Below, piece after piece: positions 1 through 7,913 of a stretch of DNA of 44,194 nt. The notes under the pieces are model-generated. The model was given only the letters and a program-made list of their open reading frames with translations. It was not told where the DNA came from and searched no databases. Numbering within the stretch: the first letter of the stretch is position 1; each line of letters begins with the position of its first letter. The stretch covers positions 1 through 44,194 of the forward strand of contig RDYW01000049.1 of assembly GCA_004293485.1 (NCBI GenBank). Direction: 5' to 3'. A program made the position numbers and the translations under genes. The DNA comes from Sphingobacteriales bacterium (GTDB lineage Bacteria > Bacteroidota > Bacteroidia > Sphingobacteriales > Sphingobacteriaceae).

Positions 1-52
1 TTTTTTGTTATTATCTTTACTTTGCATATCGTTCATTTGCGTTCACAATAAC

Positions 53-65
53 ACAGAATATCTGT
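53..65. promoter_or_regulatory. Candidate operator upstream of the S24 repressor
   Basis: ACAGA and TCTGT form a perfect 5-bp inverted repeat separated by ATA, 50 bases before the TTG start of the repressor gene. LexA- and CI-type repressors bind short dyads of this kind, often near their own promoter. A promoter-like stretch (TATCTTTA and TACTTTG at 12-24, close to TAnnTTTG) lies just upstream, and GTTCA is directly repeated at 31-45. The arms are short and the region is AT-rich, so chance is possible. Confidence 0.35.
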
Positions 66-114
66 ATAAAACAAAATAATATTTCAGAATAAATGAATAA
101 ATATTTTTAAAAGA

Positions 115-1005
115 TTGGAAAATACTGTTAATCAAACATTTAATTTAGCACTAAACTACCTACTTGAACGTAAAATCGTATCAAATAAGAAGGAGTTTGC
201 TATTTCTATGGACTTGAAACCGTCTTATCTTTCAGAAATACTGAATAACAGAATTAAAATAAGTGGCGACTTTTTACAGATATTCTTTAGTAAGTATCAA
301 ATTAGCCCAGCTTTTATATTTGGGTTGGATAGTGAAATTGTAGCCAATACCCCTACTTCAACTCCCGATATTGCTTACAAAAACAGTTCAGAAAAGATAA
401 TACCCCAAAACCCACAGGGGGGTAAACTACACCCAAAACTACACCCAACACTACACCCAACTCAAAAAAACGCTATACCAGCGGTTGTTACCATAGATGG
501 TTCGGGTAACAATAATATTGCCTTAGTAGGGGTAAAAACAAGGGCTGGCTACTTAAATGGCTACGCAGATACAGAGTTTATACAAAACCTACCTGTATAT
601 GCCGTACCGGGTTTAAGCAACGCCACCTTTAGGGCCTTTGAGGTAGAGGGTAACAGTATGTTTCCAACTCTTAATAATAAAGATATTGTGTTTGCCCAAT
701 GGGTAGAGGGCCTAACAGATATTAAAGATAACCACTTATACATTATAGTTACCAAAAATGATGGTATAGTGGTTAAAAGGCTATTAAACCGCATAAATGA
801 GTATGGTTACCTCATAGCAAAATCAGATGCTCACCGCTTAAATGAGTACCCAAATTTTAATATTTTACCGCAAGATATACTGGAGGTGTGGCACCCAAAA
901 CAGCTACTAAGCACACACTTTAAAAGCCCAGTAGAGTACCAACAACGTTTAAATAATTTAGAAGCAGATGTACAAGAGTTAAAACGTTTAATAGGTATTA
1001 AATAG
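115..1005 (+). CDS. LexA/CI-like repressor, HTH plus S24 peptidase domain
   Basis: A 296-residue transcriptional repressor of the self-cleaving S24 family. Residues 1-75 look like a helix-turn-helix domain of the XRE kind (YLSEILNNR in the recognition region). A linker with three LHP units follows. The C-terminal half is a signal-peptidase-like domain: a candidate Ala144-Gly145 cleavage bond, nucleophile Ser181 in GNSMFPTL, and general base Lys221 in IVVKRLL. Such proteins respond to DNA damage through RecA-stimulated self-cleavage; in Bacteroidota they often guard prophages, integrative elements or SOS genes. The start is TTG with no ATG nearby upstream in frame. The gene is the first in the window, so any divergent target gene lies outside. 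The last 25 residues are predicted coiled coil (leucine/glutamate-rich). The family call is secure; the regulated target is unknown. Confidence 0.85.
   Translation: MENTVNQTFNLALNYLLERKIVSNKKEFAISMDLKPSYLSEILNNRIKISGDFLQIFFSKYQISPAFIFGLDSEIVANTPTSTPDIAYKNSSEKIIPQNPQGGKLHPKLHPTLHPTQKNAIPAVVTIDGSGNNNIALVGVKTRAGYLNGYADTEFIQNLPVYAVPGLSNATFRAFEVEGNSMFPTLNNKDIVFAQWVEGLTDIKDNHLYIIVTKNDGIVVKRLLNRINEYGYLIAKSDAHRLNEYPNFNILPQDILEVWHPKQLLSTHFKSPVEYQQRLNNLEADVQELKRLIGIK
426..461 (+). repeat. Three tandem 12-bp repeats in the repressor linker
   Basis: Three near-identical copies of ACTACACCCAAA (last bases vary) encode the tetrapeptide LHP(K/T) three times. They fall in the flexible linker between the DNA-binding and peptidase domains, so copy number could change without breaking the frame. 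Confidence 0.8.
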
Positions 1006-1033
1006 GTTTTTAATAGGTTGTAAGCAGGTTGTA
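990..1033 (+). repeat. Four tandem 11-bp direct repeats (iteron-like) across the repressor stop codon
   Basis: Four consecutive 11-mers read AATAGGTATTA, AATAGGTTTTT, AATAGGTTGTA and AGCAGGTTGTA, sharing the core AGGT. The period is one helical turn, so a protein binding each copy would sit on one face of the DNA. Degenerate relatives (AGTTGTAAG) recur at 1070-1078. The repeats start inside the last codons of the repressor gene and extend into the intergenic region. Function is not evident from the sequence. Confidence 0.65.
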
Positions 1034-1080
1034 AGTAAATGCCCCAAATGTTTTAAGTAAGTTATAATCAGTTGTAAGAT

Positions 1081-1112
1081 AAAAGTGCGTGTGGTTTTAT
1101 TCGCACTTTTTT
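1081..1112 (+). terminator. Rho-independent terminator after the S24 repressor
   Basis: AAAAGTGCG (1081-1089) pairs perfectly with CGCACTTTT (1102-1110) around a 12-base loop, with two further T. A second copy of the right arm, CGCACTTTT followed by four T, lies at 1149-1157, so the left arm could also pair there. This duplication may be a remnant of rearrangement. Confidence 0.65.
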
Positions 1113-1163
1113 AAAAATGCCGTTTGCGGTATCGTAATGCACAATTTTCGCACTTTTTTTTAA

Positions 1164-1466
1164 TGTGGTATTGGTACGTTTGGTTTTGATGCCCTTAAAT
1201 CCGCCCCAAGCGATGAACTACATAAACAATTAAAAAAACTAAACCAACAATTACTTGAATTAGAAAACCAAATTTCGGAAAAAGAAAAAATGGTTAAAAC
1301 CATTGAAACTGAACTAGCAAACGAAGACGTTTACAGCGATGCCATTAAATTAAAAGAGGTAAACGTACGTTACGCTACCTTTAAAGAAACTTTGGGGGCT
1401 TTGCAATTGCATTGGGAACAGGTAGCCAATGAGGTAGATAGCTTATCAAAATCAATAACTAAATAA
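1164..1466 (+). pseudogene. C-terminal remnant of an ABC-F ATPase (Uup/EttA type)
   Basis: An open frame of 100 codons with no start codon at its beginning encodes a charged coiled coil. It contains LENQISEKEKMV, ELANEDVYSD and LQLHWEQVANEV. This pattern (paired heptad helices, then LA-x-x-x-x-Y-x-D, then a final W-E) is the C-terminal domain that follows the second nucleotide-binding domain in ABC-F translation factors. The nucleotide-binding domains are absent: a stop at 1161-1163 closes the frame upstream, and the preceding sequence holds the repressor terminator. The first in-frame ATG (1290) would leave only 58 residues. I infer that a rearrangement which brought in the repressor removed the 5' end of the gene. 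A functional free-standing small protein cannot be excluded. Confidence 0.6.
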
Positions 1467-1564
1467 AATAAACCCAACTGATAAGGTAATTTATTTAAAA
1501 AGTGCTCAAATTTATCGAGTTAGTGATAAAAGAACATATAATTTAGGGTAAAATATAGCTAATA

Positions 1565-3034
1565 CTATAGCTCTTTTCGTAACCTTGCTACGGGTATGCC
1601 CATTTGTTCGCGGTATTTTGCTACTGTACGGCGGGCAATGCTGTAGCCCTTTTCTTTTAATATTTCGGTTAGTTTTTCGTCGGCCAGGGGGTTATGTTTG
1701 TTTTCGTTTCCTATACATTCTTCCAATATTTTTTTAACTTCTTTGTTTGATACTTCTTCGCCATCATCCATTTGTATAGCTTCAGAAAAAAAAGATTTTA
1801 GCAAAAAAGTACCAAAATCTGTTTGCACATACTTAGAATTGGCTACCCTCGACACCGTAGAAATATCCATATCTATAGTATCGGCAATATCTTTTAATAT
1901 CATTGGGCGTAAGTATTTTTCGTTGCCTTCGTTTAAAAAATAATCGTATTGATAGTGCATAATGGCATTCATTGTTTTTAGCAATGTTTGCTGGCGTTGT
2001 TTTATAGCATCAATAAACCACTTGGCTGTATCAAGTTTTTGTTTTACAAATTGTACTGCTTCCTTTAGTTTTTTATCTTTAATGCTAGCCTTATCGTAAT
2101 GTTGAAACATCTCTTGGTACGATTTGCTTACCCTTAATTCGGGCGCATTTTTAGCATTTAAAGTAAGCAGTAAAACCCCATTGTTGTTGGCAATATGAAA
2201 ATCGGGAATAACCTGCAATTGTTTTATGTTTGAGGCTCCCGAATTGCCTGGCTTGGGGTTAAGTTTTAGTATTTCGTTTATGGCATCACGCAGTTGGGTA
2301 GCACTTATGTTTAATAGTTTTTCTAATTTATCGTAGTGTTTTTTGGTAAATTCATCCAAATAATCTTTTACAATAATACATGCCAGCGCAATCGCTTTGG
2401 TTTTTAGCTTTTTTTTAAGCTGTATTAGTAAGCACTCTTGCAAATTTCGGGCGCCTATACCGGCGGGTTCAAAGTTTTGTATGTTTAATAGTATTTCTTC
2501 TACTTCGTTTTCGTTGGTTGTAATATTTTGCGAAAAAGCCAAATCATCTATTATCGATGTAATGGGGCGGCGCAAATAGCCATCATCATCTAATGAACCA
2601 ATTAGTTGCTGGGCTATTAAGTATTGCTTATCATCTAAAATAAGTAAGTTTAATTGCGTTTGTAAATTTTCAAAAAATGTATTTGCAACCGCTAAAGGAA
2701 ATTCTTTTTTATCGTCTTCGTCGTCGTTATTGCTATCGTACTTGCTGCTGTAATCGTTTACATTTTCGTATTGTAGGTAATCATCTACATTAAATTCATC
2801 GTATGGTTCGTTGTTATCTTCGGTGTTATAGTCTTCGGGGTCTTTATCAGGATATTCTTCTTCAGGTTCGTTCATATCGGCTAAACTGATATCTTCTAAA
2901 GCAGGGTTTTCTTCTAACTCTTCTTTAATGCGAGCGTCTAACGCAACAGTGGGCACTTGCAAAAGTTTTATAAACTGTATTTGCTGGGGAGATAGTTTTT
3001 GTAATAATCGTTGTTGTAAACTTTGGCTAAGCAT
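1565..3034 (-). CDS. rpoN: RNA polymerase sigma-54 factor
   Basis: A 489-residue sigma-54 factor, which directs RNA polymerase to -24/-12 promoters and needs an ATP-dependent activator. Region I is the Q/L-rich N-terminus (QSLQQRLLQKLSPQQIQFIKLLQ, split here as QSLQQRLLQ and SPQQIQFIKLLQ) carrying the activator-interacting helices. Residues 45-110 form an acidic linker rich in D, E, N and Y, typical of region II. The core-binding domain follows (FEPAGIGARNLQECL), and the RpoN box ARRTVAKYR begins at residue 467, with the usual end VARLRKEL. Length is normal for the family. It is divergent from mscL and has a TACCTTTG promoter. No enhancer-binding activator gene is in the window, so its targets cannot be inferred here. 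Confidence 0.97.
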   Translation of the reverse strand: MLSQSLQQRLLQKLSPQQIQFIKLLQVPTVALDARIKEELEENPALEDISLADMNEPEEEYPDKDPEDYNTEDNNEPYDEFNVDDYLQYENVNDYSSKYDSNNDDEDDKKEFPLAVANTFFENLQTQLNLLILDDKQYLIAQQLIGSLDDDGYLRRPITSIIDDLAFSQNITTNENEVEEILLNIQNFEPAGIGARNLQECLLIQLKKKLKTKAIALACIIVKDYLDEFTKKHYDKLEKLLNISATQLRDAINEILKLNPKPGNSGASNIKQLQVIPDFHIANNNGVLLLTLNAKNAPELRVSKSYQEMFQHYDKASIKDKKLKEAVQFVKQKLDTAKWFIDAIKQRQQTLLKTMNAIMHYQYDYFLNEGNEKYLRPMILKDIADTIDMDISTVSRVANSKYVQTDFGTFLLKSFFSEAIQMDDGEEVSNKEVKKILEECIGNENKHNPLADEKLTEILKEKGYSIARRTVAKYREQMGIPVARLRKEL

Positions 3035-3050
3035 AGTTAAAAATAGAAAG

Positions 3051-3058
3051 CAAAGGTA
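3051..3058 (-). promoter_or_regulatory. Promoter -7 element of rpoN
   Basis: On the minus strand the sequence reads TACCTTTG, an exact match to the Bacteroidota TAnnTTTG element, 17 bases before the rpoN start. No clear TTTG -33 element lies at the usual distance. Confidence 0.6.
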
Positions 3059-3175
3059 TAAAAAAAACGTTGTTGAATATGAAAGTGCTAAAAACCATAA
3101 TTTTTAAATTGTATAAAATTTGTAAAAAAATATAATTAGTTTTAACAAAAAATATAAACCAAAAATTTTAAAATC

Positions 3176-3601
3176 ATGAGTTTCGTTAAAGAGTTTAAAG
3201 AATTTGCCGTAAAAGGCAACGTAATTGACTTAGCCGTAGGGGTAATTATTGGTGCTGCTTTTGGTAAAATAGTTAATTCGGTGGTCGAAGATTTGATAAT
3301 GCCCGTAGTAGGTATTTTTTTTAATGCCGATTTTAGAAACCTATATGTGCCACTATCAAGTTCGGTACAATCGGGTTTGGCATTGGCCGATGCTAAAAAA
3401 CTAGGTCCAGTATTTGCGTACGGAAATTTTGTTACCGAGGTTATTAATTTTACCATACTTGCCTTTATTATTTTCTTATTAATTAAAGGCGTAAATAGTA
3501 TGAAACGTAAAGATGAAACTAAAGAAGCTGCGCCAGCTGCACCTGTATTATCAAACGAGGAAGTGCTATTGGCCGAAATTAGAGATTTATTAAAAAAATA
3601 A
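3176..3601 (+). CDS. mscL: Large-conductance mechanosensitive channel
   Basis: A 141-residue MscL subunit, the homopentameric inner-membrane valve that opens under high membrane tension and releases solutes during osmotic downshock. The N-terminal amphipathic helix [20 protein letters not shown] leads into TM1 (about 16-45, with the pore-lining [12 protein letters not shown]). A periplasmic loop follows, then TM2 (about 80-105, [16 protein letters not shown]) and a cytoplasmic charged helix ending [11 protein letters not shown]. Length and motif order match the family. It is a single-gene unit divergent from rpoN and closed by a strong terminator. Confidence 0.97.
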   Translation: MSFVKEFKEFAVKGNVIDLAVGVIIGAAFGKIVNSVVEDLIMPVVGIFFNADFRNLYVPLSSSVQSGLALADAKKLGPVFAYGNFVTEVINFTILAFIIFLLIKGVNSMKRKDETKEAAPAAPVLSNEEVLLAEIRDLLKK

Positions 3602-3620
3602 TTCGGTTATTGTTTATTTA

Positions 3621-3659
3621 AAAGCCAACTCAACGTATTTGTTGAGTTGGCTTTTTTTT
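3621..3659 (+). terminator. Strong Rho-independent terminator after mscL
   Basis: A perfect 14-bp stem (AAAGCCAACTCAAC with GTTGAGTTGGCTTT), 6-base loop GTATTT, then a run of T. The stem could also act in the reverse direction for the minus-strand operon ending at 3733. Confidence 0.9.
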
Positions 3660-3732
3660 CATGAACAAATTATTATTGTTTTGGTTAATTATTAAGTTTC
3701 GCAACATGGTAAATTAGCAACTAAGGATGGCA

Positions 3733-4377
3733 TTAGTGCTTATTTAAATTTTTAATTGCTAAAATATGGCTTAAAAACACCACAGGAACAATAAATGCTG
3801 GTAATAAAATAAAAGGAAACTTTAACACGGCAACATTAGGTTGCTCGAAACCTAAAAGTTGTATGGGCAACGGTGCCGAAATAATTGCAATTACAACTAT
3901 GGTGGTTAATAAAAATATCCCAACAAAATTCCATAACAAAAAAAATATTTTATAGATACTTTTTTGAGTTAAATGCACATAAGCAAATAGTAATATTGCC
4001 GAAATTCCTATTAAAATATCAAAGTTGTACCCTTCAAAAGTCATTACCCTGGGTATTTGTTTTTGTAAAAATAGTTGGTACAAACCAATTTCTACGGGCA
4101 ACCTTAATGCATGTACAAGTAGCAAAAAATTGGTATTTATGTTTACTTTTTTTAAGAATTTTAGTGCAAAAAAAACAAATACTATATTGCCTAATATTAC
4201 AATCAAAAACCTTGGAGGTGTGGTGTTTATTTTTTTAAAAAAGCCAAAAATTGCTAATGCAGTTACAATGCTTATCCATAGTAAACTTATGGTTAAAAAC
4301 CTTTTATCACTTTCCGATGCCATATAAAAAAACAGCAGCGATAAAAGGGTTATGAGTATAAATGTAAAGGCTAGCAT
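3733..4377 (-). CDS. Integral membrane protein, function unknown
   Basis: A 214-residue, very hydrophobic protein that I do not recognise. It shows about six membrane segments: residues 1-18, 28-46, 57-73, 118-136, 141-165 and 180-206. Charged residues are confined to short loops. There is no signal peptide separate from the first segment and no catalytic motif that I can see. It is the last gene of a minus-strand operon: its start lies 2 bases after the stop of the SRPBCC gene, which implies translational coupling. The four-gene context (Crp-type regulator, YCII-domain protein, SRPBCC protein, this one) offers no clear substrate. Confidence 0.75.
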   Translation of the reverse strand: MLAFTFILITLLSLLFFYMASESDKRFLTISLLWISIVTALAIFGFFKKINTTPPRFLIVILGNIVFVFFALKFLKKVNINTNFLLLVHALRLPVEIGLYQLFLQKQIPRVMTFEGYNFDILIGISAILLFAYVHLTQKSIYKIFFLLWNFVGIFLLTTIVVIAIISAPLPIQLLGFEQPNVAVLKFPFILLPAFIVPVVFLSHILAIKNLNKH

Positions 4378-4379
4378 AG

Positions 4380-4931
4380 TTATTTTTCTACAGCTGCTTT
4401 AAGTAAATTTAACCCTTGCATGTTGGTTTTTTCCATTTCGGCTTTTGCACCAAATAGCCACATAAAAAAAGCATCTACTAAACCCGATTGTACTTTAAAA
4501 TCTTGGGTAACTGTAATGCCGTTGCTAGTTTCGTTAAAGGTGTAATCAAAAGTGGGTTTAGCAACAAAAGGTTTTTGAATATCGCATTGCATGCTTACAA
4601 AAGTAAAGGTATCAATCTTTACAATTTCTTGATAACCTAAATCTTTACCCTCGTTGCCATCCCAGTGGTACTGTGCCCCCACGGTACCGTCGGTTCCTTT
4701 TACTTCGTACTTTTGTTTAGGGTCTAGCGCTAAAAATGGCGACCATTTTGGGAAGTTTTTTAAATATCGTACCATATCAAAAACTTCGGTTTTAGTGCCT
4801 TTTATGGTTACCGATTTTACGATTTGAATACTTTGAAGCTCGCTCGCTTTGTACAACCCAAATCCAATAAATGCTACAAGGGCAATGGCTACTGTTGTTA
4901 AAATCATTTTCTTTTTCATTTTCATTTTCAT
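4380..4931 (-). CDS. SRPBCC (START/polyketide-cyclase-like) family protein, membrane-anchored
   Basis: A 183-residue protein with one N-terminal membrane helix (about residues 9-26, ILTTVAIALVAFIGFGLY) and a helix-grip SRPBCC domain. Recognisable segments are TEVFDMVRYLKNFPKWSPF near the domain start, a central VGAQYHWDGNEG, and a long C-terminal helix ending LNLLKAAVEK. SRPBCC proteins bind hydrophobic ligands in a deep cavity; the ligand here is unknown. The start is ambiguous because ATGAAAATGAAAATG offers three in-frame ATGs (4931, 4925, 4919); all leave the membrane helix intact. It sits 18 bases after the YCII-domain gene and is almost joined to the downstream membrane gene. Confidence 0.8.
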   Translation of the reverse strand: MKMKMKKKMILTTVAIALVAFIGFGLYKASELQSIQIVKSVTIKGTKTEVFDMVRYLKNFPKWSPFLALDPKQKYEVKGTDGTVGAQYHWDGNEGKDLGYQEIVKIDTFTFVSMQCDIQKPFVAKPTFDYTFNETSNGITVTQDFKVQSGLVDAFFMWLFGAKAEMEKTNMQGLNLLKAAVEK

Positions 4932-4949
4932 TTTTTAATTGTTAGTTTT

Positions 4950-5297
4950 TTACATGGGTTGTATTTCACGCACTTCAACCGTACCACCCATTATAAGTAT
5001 GGGACATTTTTTAGCCAAATTAACGGCTTGGTTAGTACTAATGGCCTTTAAAACCATATTGCCAGCCAGTATTTGGTTGTTGGCAACATACATACCTTGG
5101 GTGGTACTTTGGTTGGCAGTAATTTGTACGCCTTCAAAACCTAACTGGTGGGTACTTACCAATTTGCCTTGCATTGCAATGTTGGCAATAAAATCGCCCC
5201 ATTGTTGGTGCATTTCGTTTAACTGCTCTTGTGTAGGCTGTTGGTTAATGGGTTCCATTCTAAACAGCAACATAAATTCTTTTAACTTTTCCATCAT
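4950..5297 (-). CDS. YCII-domain (YciI/DGPF-like) protein
   Basis: A 115-residue protein resembling the YCII-related ferredoxin-like fold family. Visible features are EFMLLFRMEP near the N-terminus, a central helix (EQLNEMHQQWGDFIANI), GKLVSTHQLG and a terminal strand TVEVREIQPM. In Bacteroidota and Actinobacteria such proteins often neighbour SRPBCC proteins or ECF sigma factors, and their biochemical role is poorly known. Two adjacent ATGs (5297 and 5294) could start it. It lies 76 bases after the Crp-type regulator and 18 before the SRPBCC gene, so I take the four genes as one operon. Confidence 0.75.
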   Translation of the reverse strand: MMEKLKEFMLLFRMEPINQQPTQEQLNEMHQQWGDFIANIAMQGKLVSTHQLGFEGVQITANQSTTQGMYVANNQILAGNMVLKAISTNQAVNLAKKCPILIMGGTVEVREIQPM

Positions 5298-5373
5298 TTT
5301 TTTAATTGTTTAATTTGTATGATGCAAATATGCAAGCATCTAATTAAATAAAACTTGCCATAAGGCAAGAAAA

Positions 5374-5955
5374 CTATTTGATAGCAATTTCTTTTCTTAT
5401 GCGGCTAAGCGATGTATCGGTAATGCCCAAATAAGTGGCAATTTGTTTTAAAGAAATATTTTGTACAATATGTGGTTTTTGTTTTAACAGCCTTAAATAA
5501 CGGTCTTTTGCTTCATCGGCAATCATTGAAATGTTGTGGTTTTTTAAAGCAAAATAATTGCTCACAAGCGTGGTACGGCCTTGTTCTCTAAAACTTTTAA
5601 TGTTATGAAAAAGTTGCTGAAAGGTGTCAAAATCTAATTGCCAACACACGCATTCGCTAAGGGCTTGTATGTTTTCGCGGGTAGGATTTCTTAAAAAAAA
5701 CGACGACCAGTCAATCACAATATCTCCCACCGAATAAAAATTAGTGCTAATATCGTTACCCTCGATATCAACTACATACGAGCGAACAAAACCACTTTGC
5801 ACAAACCAGTATTTACTAGCCGTTTGCCCTTCGTGTAAAAGAAAATCGTTTTTATTAAATTTTACTTGTTTAAATTTTGGTATGATGGCCTCTAATTCAT
5901 CTTTTGTAAACTCGGTTGCTTTAAATACGTGGTTAAGAAAATGCTGTTCGATCAT
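5374..5955 (-). CDS. Crp/Fnr family transcriptional regulator
   Basis: A 193-residue regulator with an N-terminal cyclic-nucleotide-binding-type beta-roll (about 20-115; LLHEGQTASKYWFVQSGFVR and the split segment SVGDIVIDW) and a C-terminal winged helix. The recognition region is ISLKQIATYLGITDTSLSRIRKE (about 168-190, given here as its two parts ISLKQIATYLGI and TDTSLSRIRKE). There is no N-terminal cysteine cluster, so it is not an oxygen-sensing Fnr; the phosphate-binding motif of true CRP is also not evident, so the ligand is unknown. It heads an operon with YCII, SRPBCC and membrane-protein genes, which are its most likely targets. Confidence 0.88.
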   Translation of the reverse strand: MIEQHFLNHVFKATEFTKDELEAIIPKFKQVKFNKNDFLLHEGQTASKYWFVQSGFVRSYVVDIEGNDISTNFYSVGDIVIDWSSFFLRNPTRENIQALSECVCWQLDFDTFQQLFHNIKSFREQGRTTLVSNYFALKNHNISMIADEAKDRYLRLLKQKPHIVQNISLKQIATYLGITDTSLSRIRKEIAIK

Positions 5956-6181
5956 TTTGGATTATTTTTAAATTTTAAAATATCTTAATTTAACACCAAC
6001 TAAAATTGAAAAGCAATATATTTAATTTAAATCAAATTAAGTACACAAAAGTGGCGTTTGATTATAGTTTTGTTAATGTCGAGATATTAAAAAAGAAAAA
6101 ACAACTTGTTATAATAACAGCACAAACCAATACCGATGGCATAAAGTTAACCGAACAAGGCTAAAAAAAATATCATCAAAA

Positions 6182-7222
6182 TTATTGGGTAACTACTTTG
6201 GGATGATACTTTGCCAGCCTTAACACCTTTTGTTCATCACGCTCTAGCATCAGTTGCTGTAAAGTTACATCGGGGTTTTGGGCCATATATTTTTTTACTA
6301 TTTGCCAGCCTATAAATATACCCAGTTTAGGTGCCGATTCGTTTTGGCTACCCATACCTGGCGTAAACGGTGCTTCGGATAGGTAGCGTTGTATTTTAAA
6401 ATAATCGGATTGGTACAGTAAATTTTCTTCTAAAAAAAAGCCCCAAATATCGGGTTCGTTTTGTGTAGCCCATTTTATTTGTGTGGCGTTAAAACCTATT
6501 TTGGTGCTATCGGCTAAGTTGGGGCACACCTTATCCATAAAATACATAATTTTTCCGTTATATATCATTTTGGAAAGCAGGGTTTTATCTTTATCTAACT
6601 CAGGAAACATATCTTCCCTAGCTACCAGTTCTACCACCCGTGGGGCAATGTTATCGGGGGTAAATCGTTTTGAAATATAGCTGGGTACGCTCTCAACCAA
6701 TGCAGGGTAAAACTTAGAATTAGCACCCAAAAACATATCTAAACCTATGCCTATATAACCCACACCAATAGGGTTTTGCACCTGAAAACCAGATATGTAA
6801 GTAATAAACTTAGGCACTTTAGTTTGTGGGTAATAGTATAATATATGCTTGTAGGCTTGTGTAATTTCGCTTTCTATTTTTTGCGTATTGGTGTAAACCG
6901 AATCTGTTTCGTGTTGTAAATCTAAAAATGCTTGTCCTTTAATTATTTCCCTTACTTGTTTATAATAACTGGTATCGGCTAGTGGGCCAAGGTTTAAAAT
7001 TTTTTCGAAGTAATCGGTATAAAATGCGCCATATTTTTTTTGCATTAAAGGTAATTGGGCGGTTAATTTATTGGGTTCTAGTTTTGCAAAATCTTGGTCG
7101 AAACGCAATAGTTCGGGGTTAACTTTTACATGGCTTACATCTATATTTTTATCATTATTACAAGCAAATAATATGGTAAGGGCTAAAAAAAAAAGAGTAA
7201 TTTTGGTTTTTATTTTGTTCAT
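6182..7222 (-). CDS. gldB: Gliding motility lipoprotein GldB
   Basis: A 346-residue lipoprotein needed for gliding in Flavobacterium and conserved in many Bacteroidota, including non-gliders. The signal peptide ends in the lipobox LFAC, with lipidated Cys21. The mature part begins VNPELLRFDQDFAKL and contains the family segments IGVGYIGIGLDMFLG, YISKRFTPDNIAPRVV and FTPGMGSQNESAPKLG, with G-WQIVKKYM near the end. Length is as expected. It is divergent from a barrel protein-nadE pair with only 31 bases between starts. The link of gldB to nadE is common in the phylum, but gldC, often next to gldB, is absent here. GldB is thought to act at the cell envelope beside the T9SS and gliding machinery; its exact role is unsettled. 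Confidence 0.93.
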   Translation of the reverse strand: MNKIKTKITLFFLALTILFACNNDKNIDVSHVKVNPELLRFDQDFAKLEPNKLTAQLPLMQKKYGAFYTDYFEKILNLGPLADTSYYKQVREIIKGQAFLDLQHETDSVYTNTQKIESEITQAYKHILYYYPQTKVPKFITYISGFQVQNPIGVGYIGIGLDMFLGANSKFYPALVESVPSYISKRFTPDNIAPRVVELVAREDMFPELDKDKTLLSKMIYNGKIMYFMDKVCPNLADSTKIGFNATQIKWATQNEPDIWGFFLEENLLYQSDYFKIQRYLSEAPFTPGMGSQNESAPKLGIFIGWQIVKKYMAQNPDVTLQQLMLERDEQKVLRLAKYHPKVVTQ

Positions 7223-7253
7223 TGTTTAATAGTCTTTTTAAAAATTCAAAATT

Positions 7254-7904
7254 ATGAAAAAGTTAGTATTCGGTTTATTTTTTATTTGCACATCGGTTTT
7301 AATATTTGCGCAAGAGGGCGATACCTTTAAAGGCTTTAAATTAGGTATTGCTGCACACCCCACTTTTGGCTACTTAAAAATTAATGGCGAAAATGCGGCT
7401 GTAAAATCCGATGGCTTGCGGGCTGGTTTTTCTTATGGCCTTTTGGGCGATTTTGCCTTTGCCGATAACTACACTTTTAGTACGGGTATTTTATTAACTA
7501 CGTTAAATGGGCAAAGTATTACGGTTAACAATCCTATCGAAACCAAAACGATATATAAACTGCAATACATAGAAATCCCACTTAAATTAAAATTATTTAC
7601 CAACCAAAAAAACGATATGCGCTTTTATGGCGAGGTGGGTTTAGGTAATGGCATTAACATTGGTGCAAAAAACGATGTTAAATCATCAAACAATACCGAA
7701 CAAAAAGATGTAAATATTTCGAGCAGTATTGCGGCCTACCGTGGCAGTGTAATTATAGGTGGTGGTGCCGAGTTTGCTATTTCGGGCAAAACAAAAGCGA
7801 GTGCAGGCCTAGCATTTAATAATGGCTTTACCAATATTCAAAATACGGCTGGTGTTACCACTAAAAATACGTATATAGGTCTAAACTTGGCGGTATTTTT
7901 TTAA
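7254..7904 (+). CDS. Outer-membrane beta-barrel protein (PorT-like family)
   Basis: A 216-residue secreted protein. The signal peptide covers residues 1-19 (VLIFAQ cleavage region). The remainder alternates hydrophobic and polar residues, with glycine-rich turns at regular spacing (FKLGIAAHPTFGYL, FSYGLLGDFAF, YTFSTGILLT, LQYIEIPLKLKLF, FYGEVGLGNGI). It ends in a phenylalanine pair (NLAVFF), the outer-membrane insertion signal. The pattern QYIEIPLKLK is typical of the porin/PorT-like barrel group in Bacteroidota. The specific cargo is unknown. It is separated from nadE by 9 bases and probably co-transcribed with it. Confidence 0.82.
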   Translation: MKKLVFGLFFICTSVLIFAQEGDTFKGFKLGIAAHPTFGYLKINGENAAVKSDGLRAGFSYGLLGDFAFADNYTFSTGILLTTLNGQSITVNNPIETKTIYKLQYIEIPLKLKLFTNQKNDMRFYGEVGLGNGINIGAKNDVKSSNNTEQKDVNISSSIAAYRGSVIIGGGAEFAISGKTKASAGLAFNNGFTNIQNTAGVTTKNTYIGLNLAVFF

Positions 7905-7913
7905 ATTATATGC

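Noticed and set aside
6051-6164. A 37-codon open frame starting GTG (VAFDYSFVNVEILK and following) before gldB
   Set aside because: No homology that I recognise, no ribosome-binding context, and the frame is open further upstream without a start. It may be a remnant, but I cannot support that.
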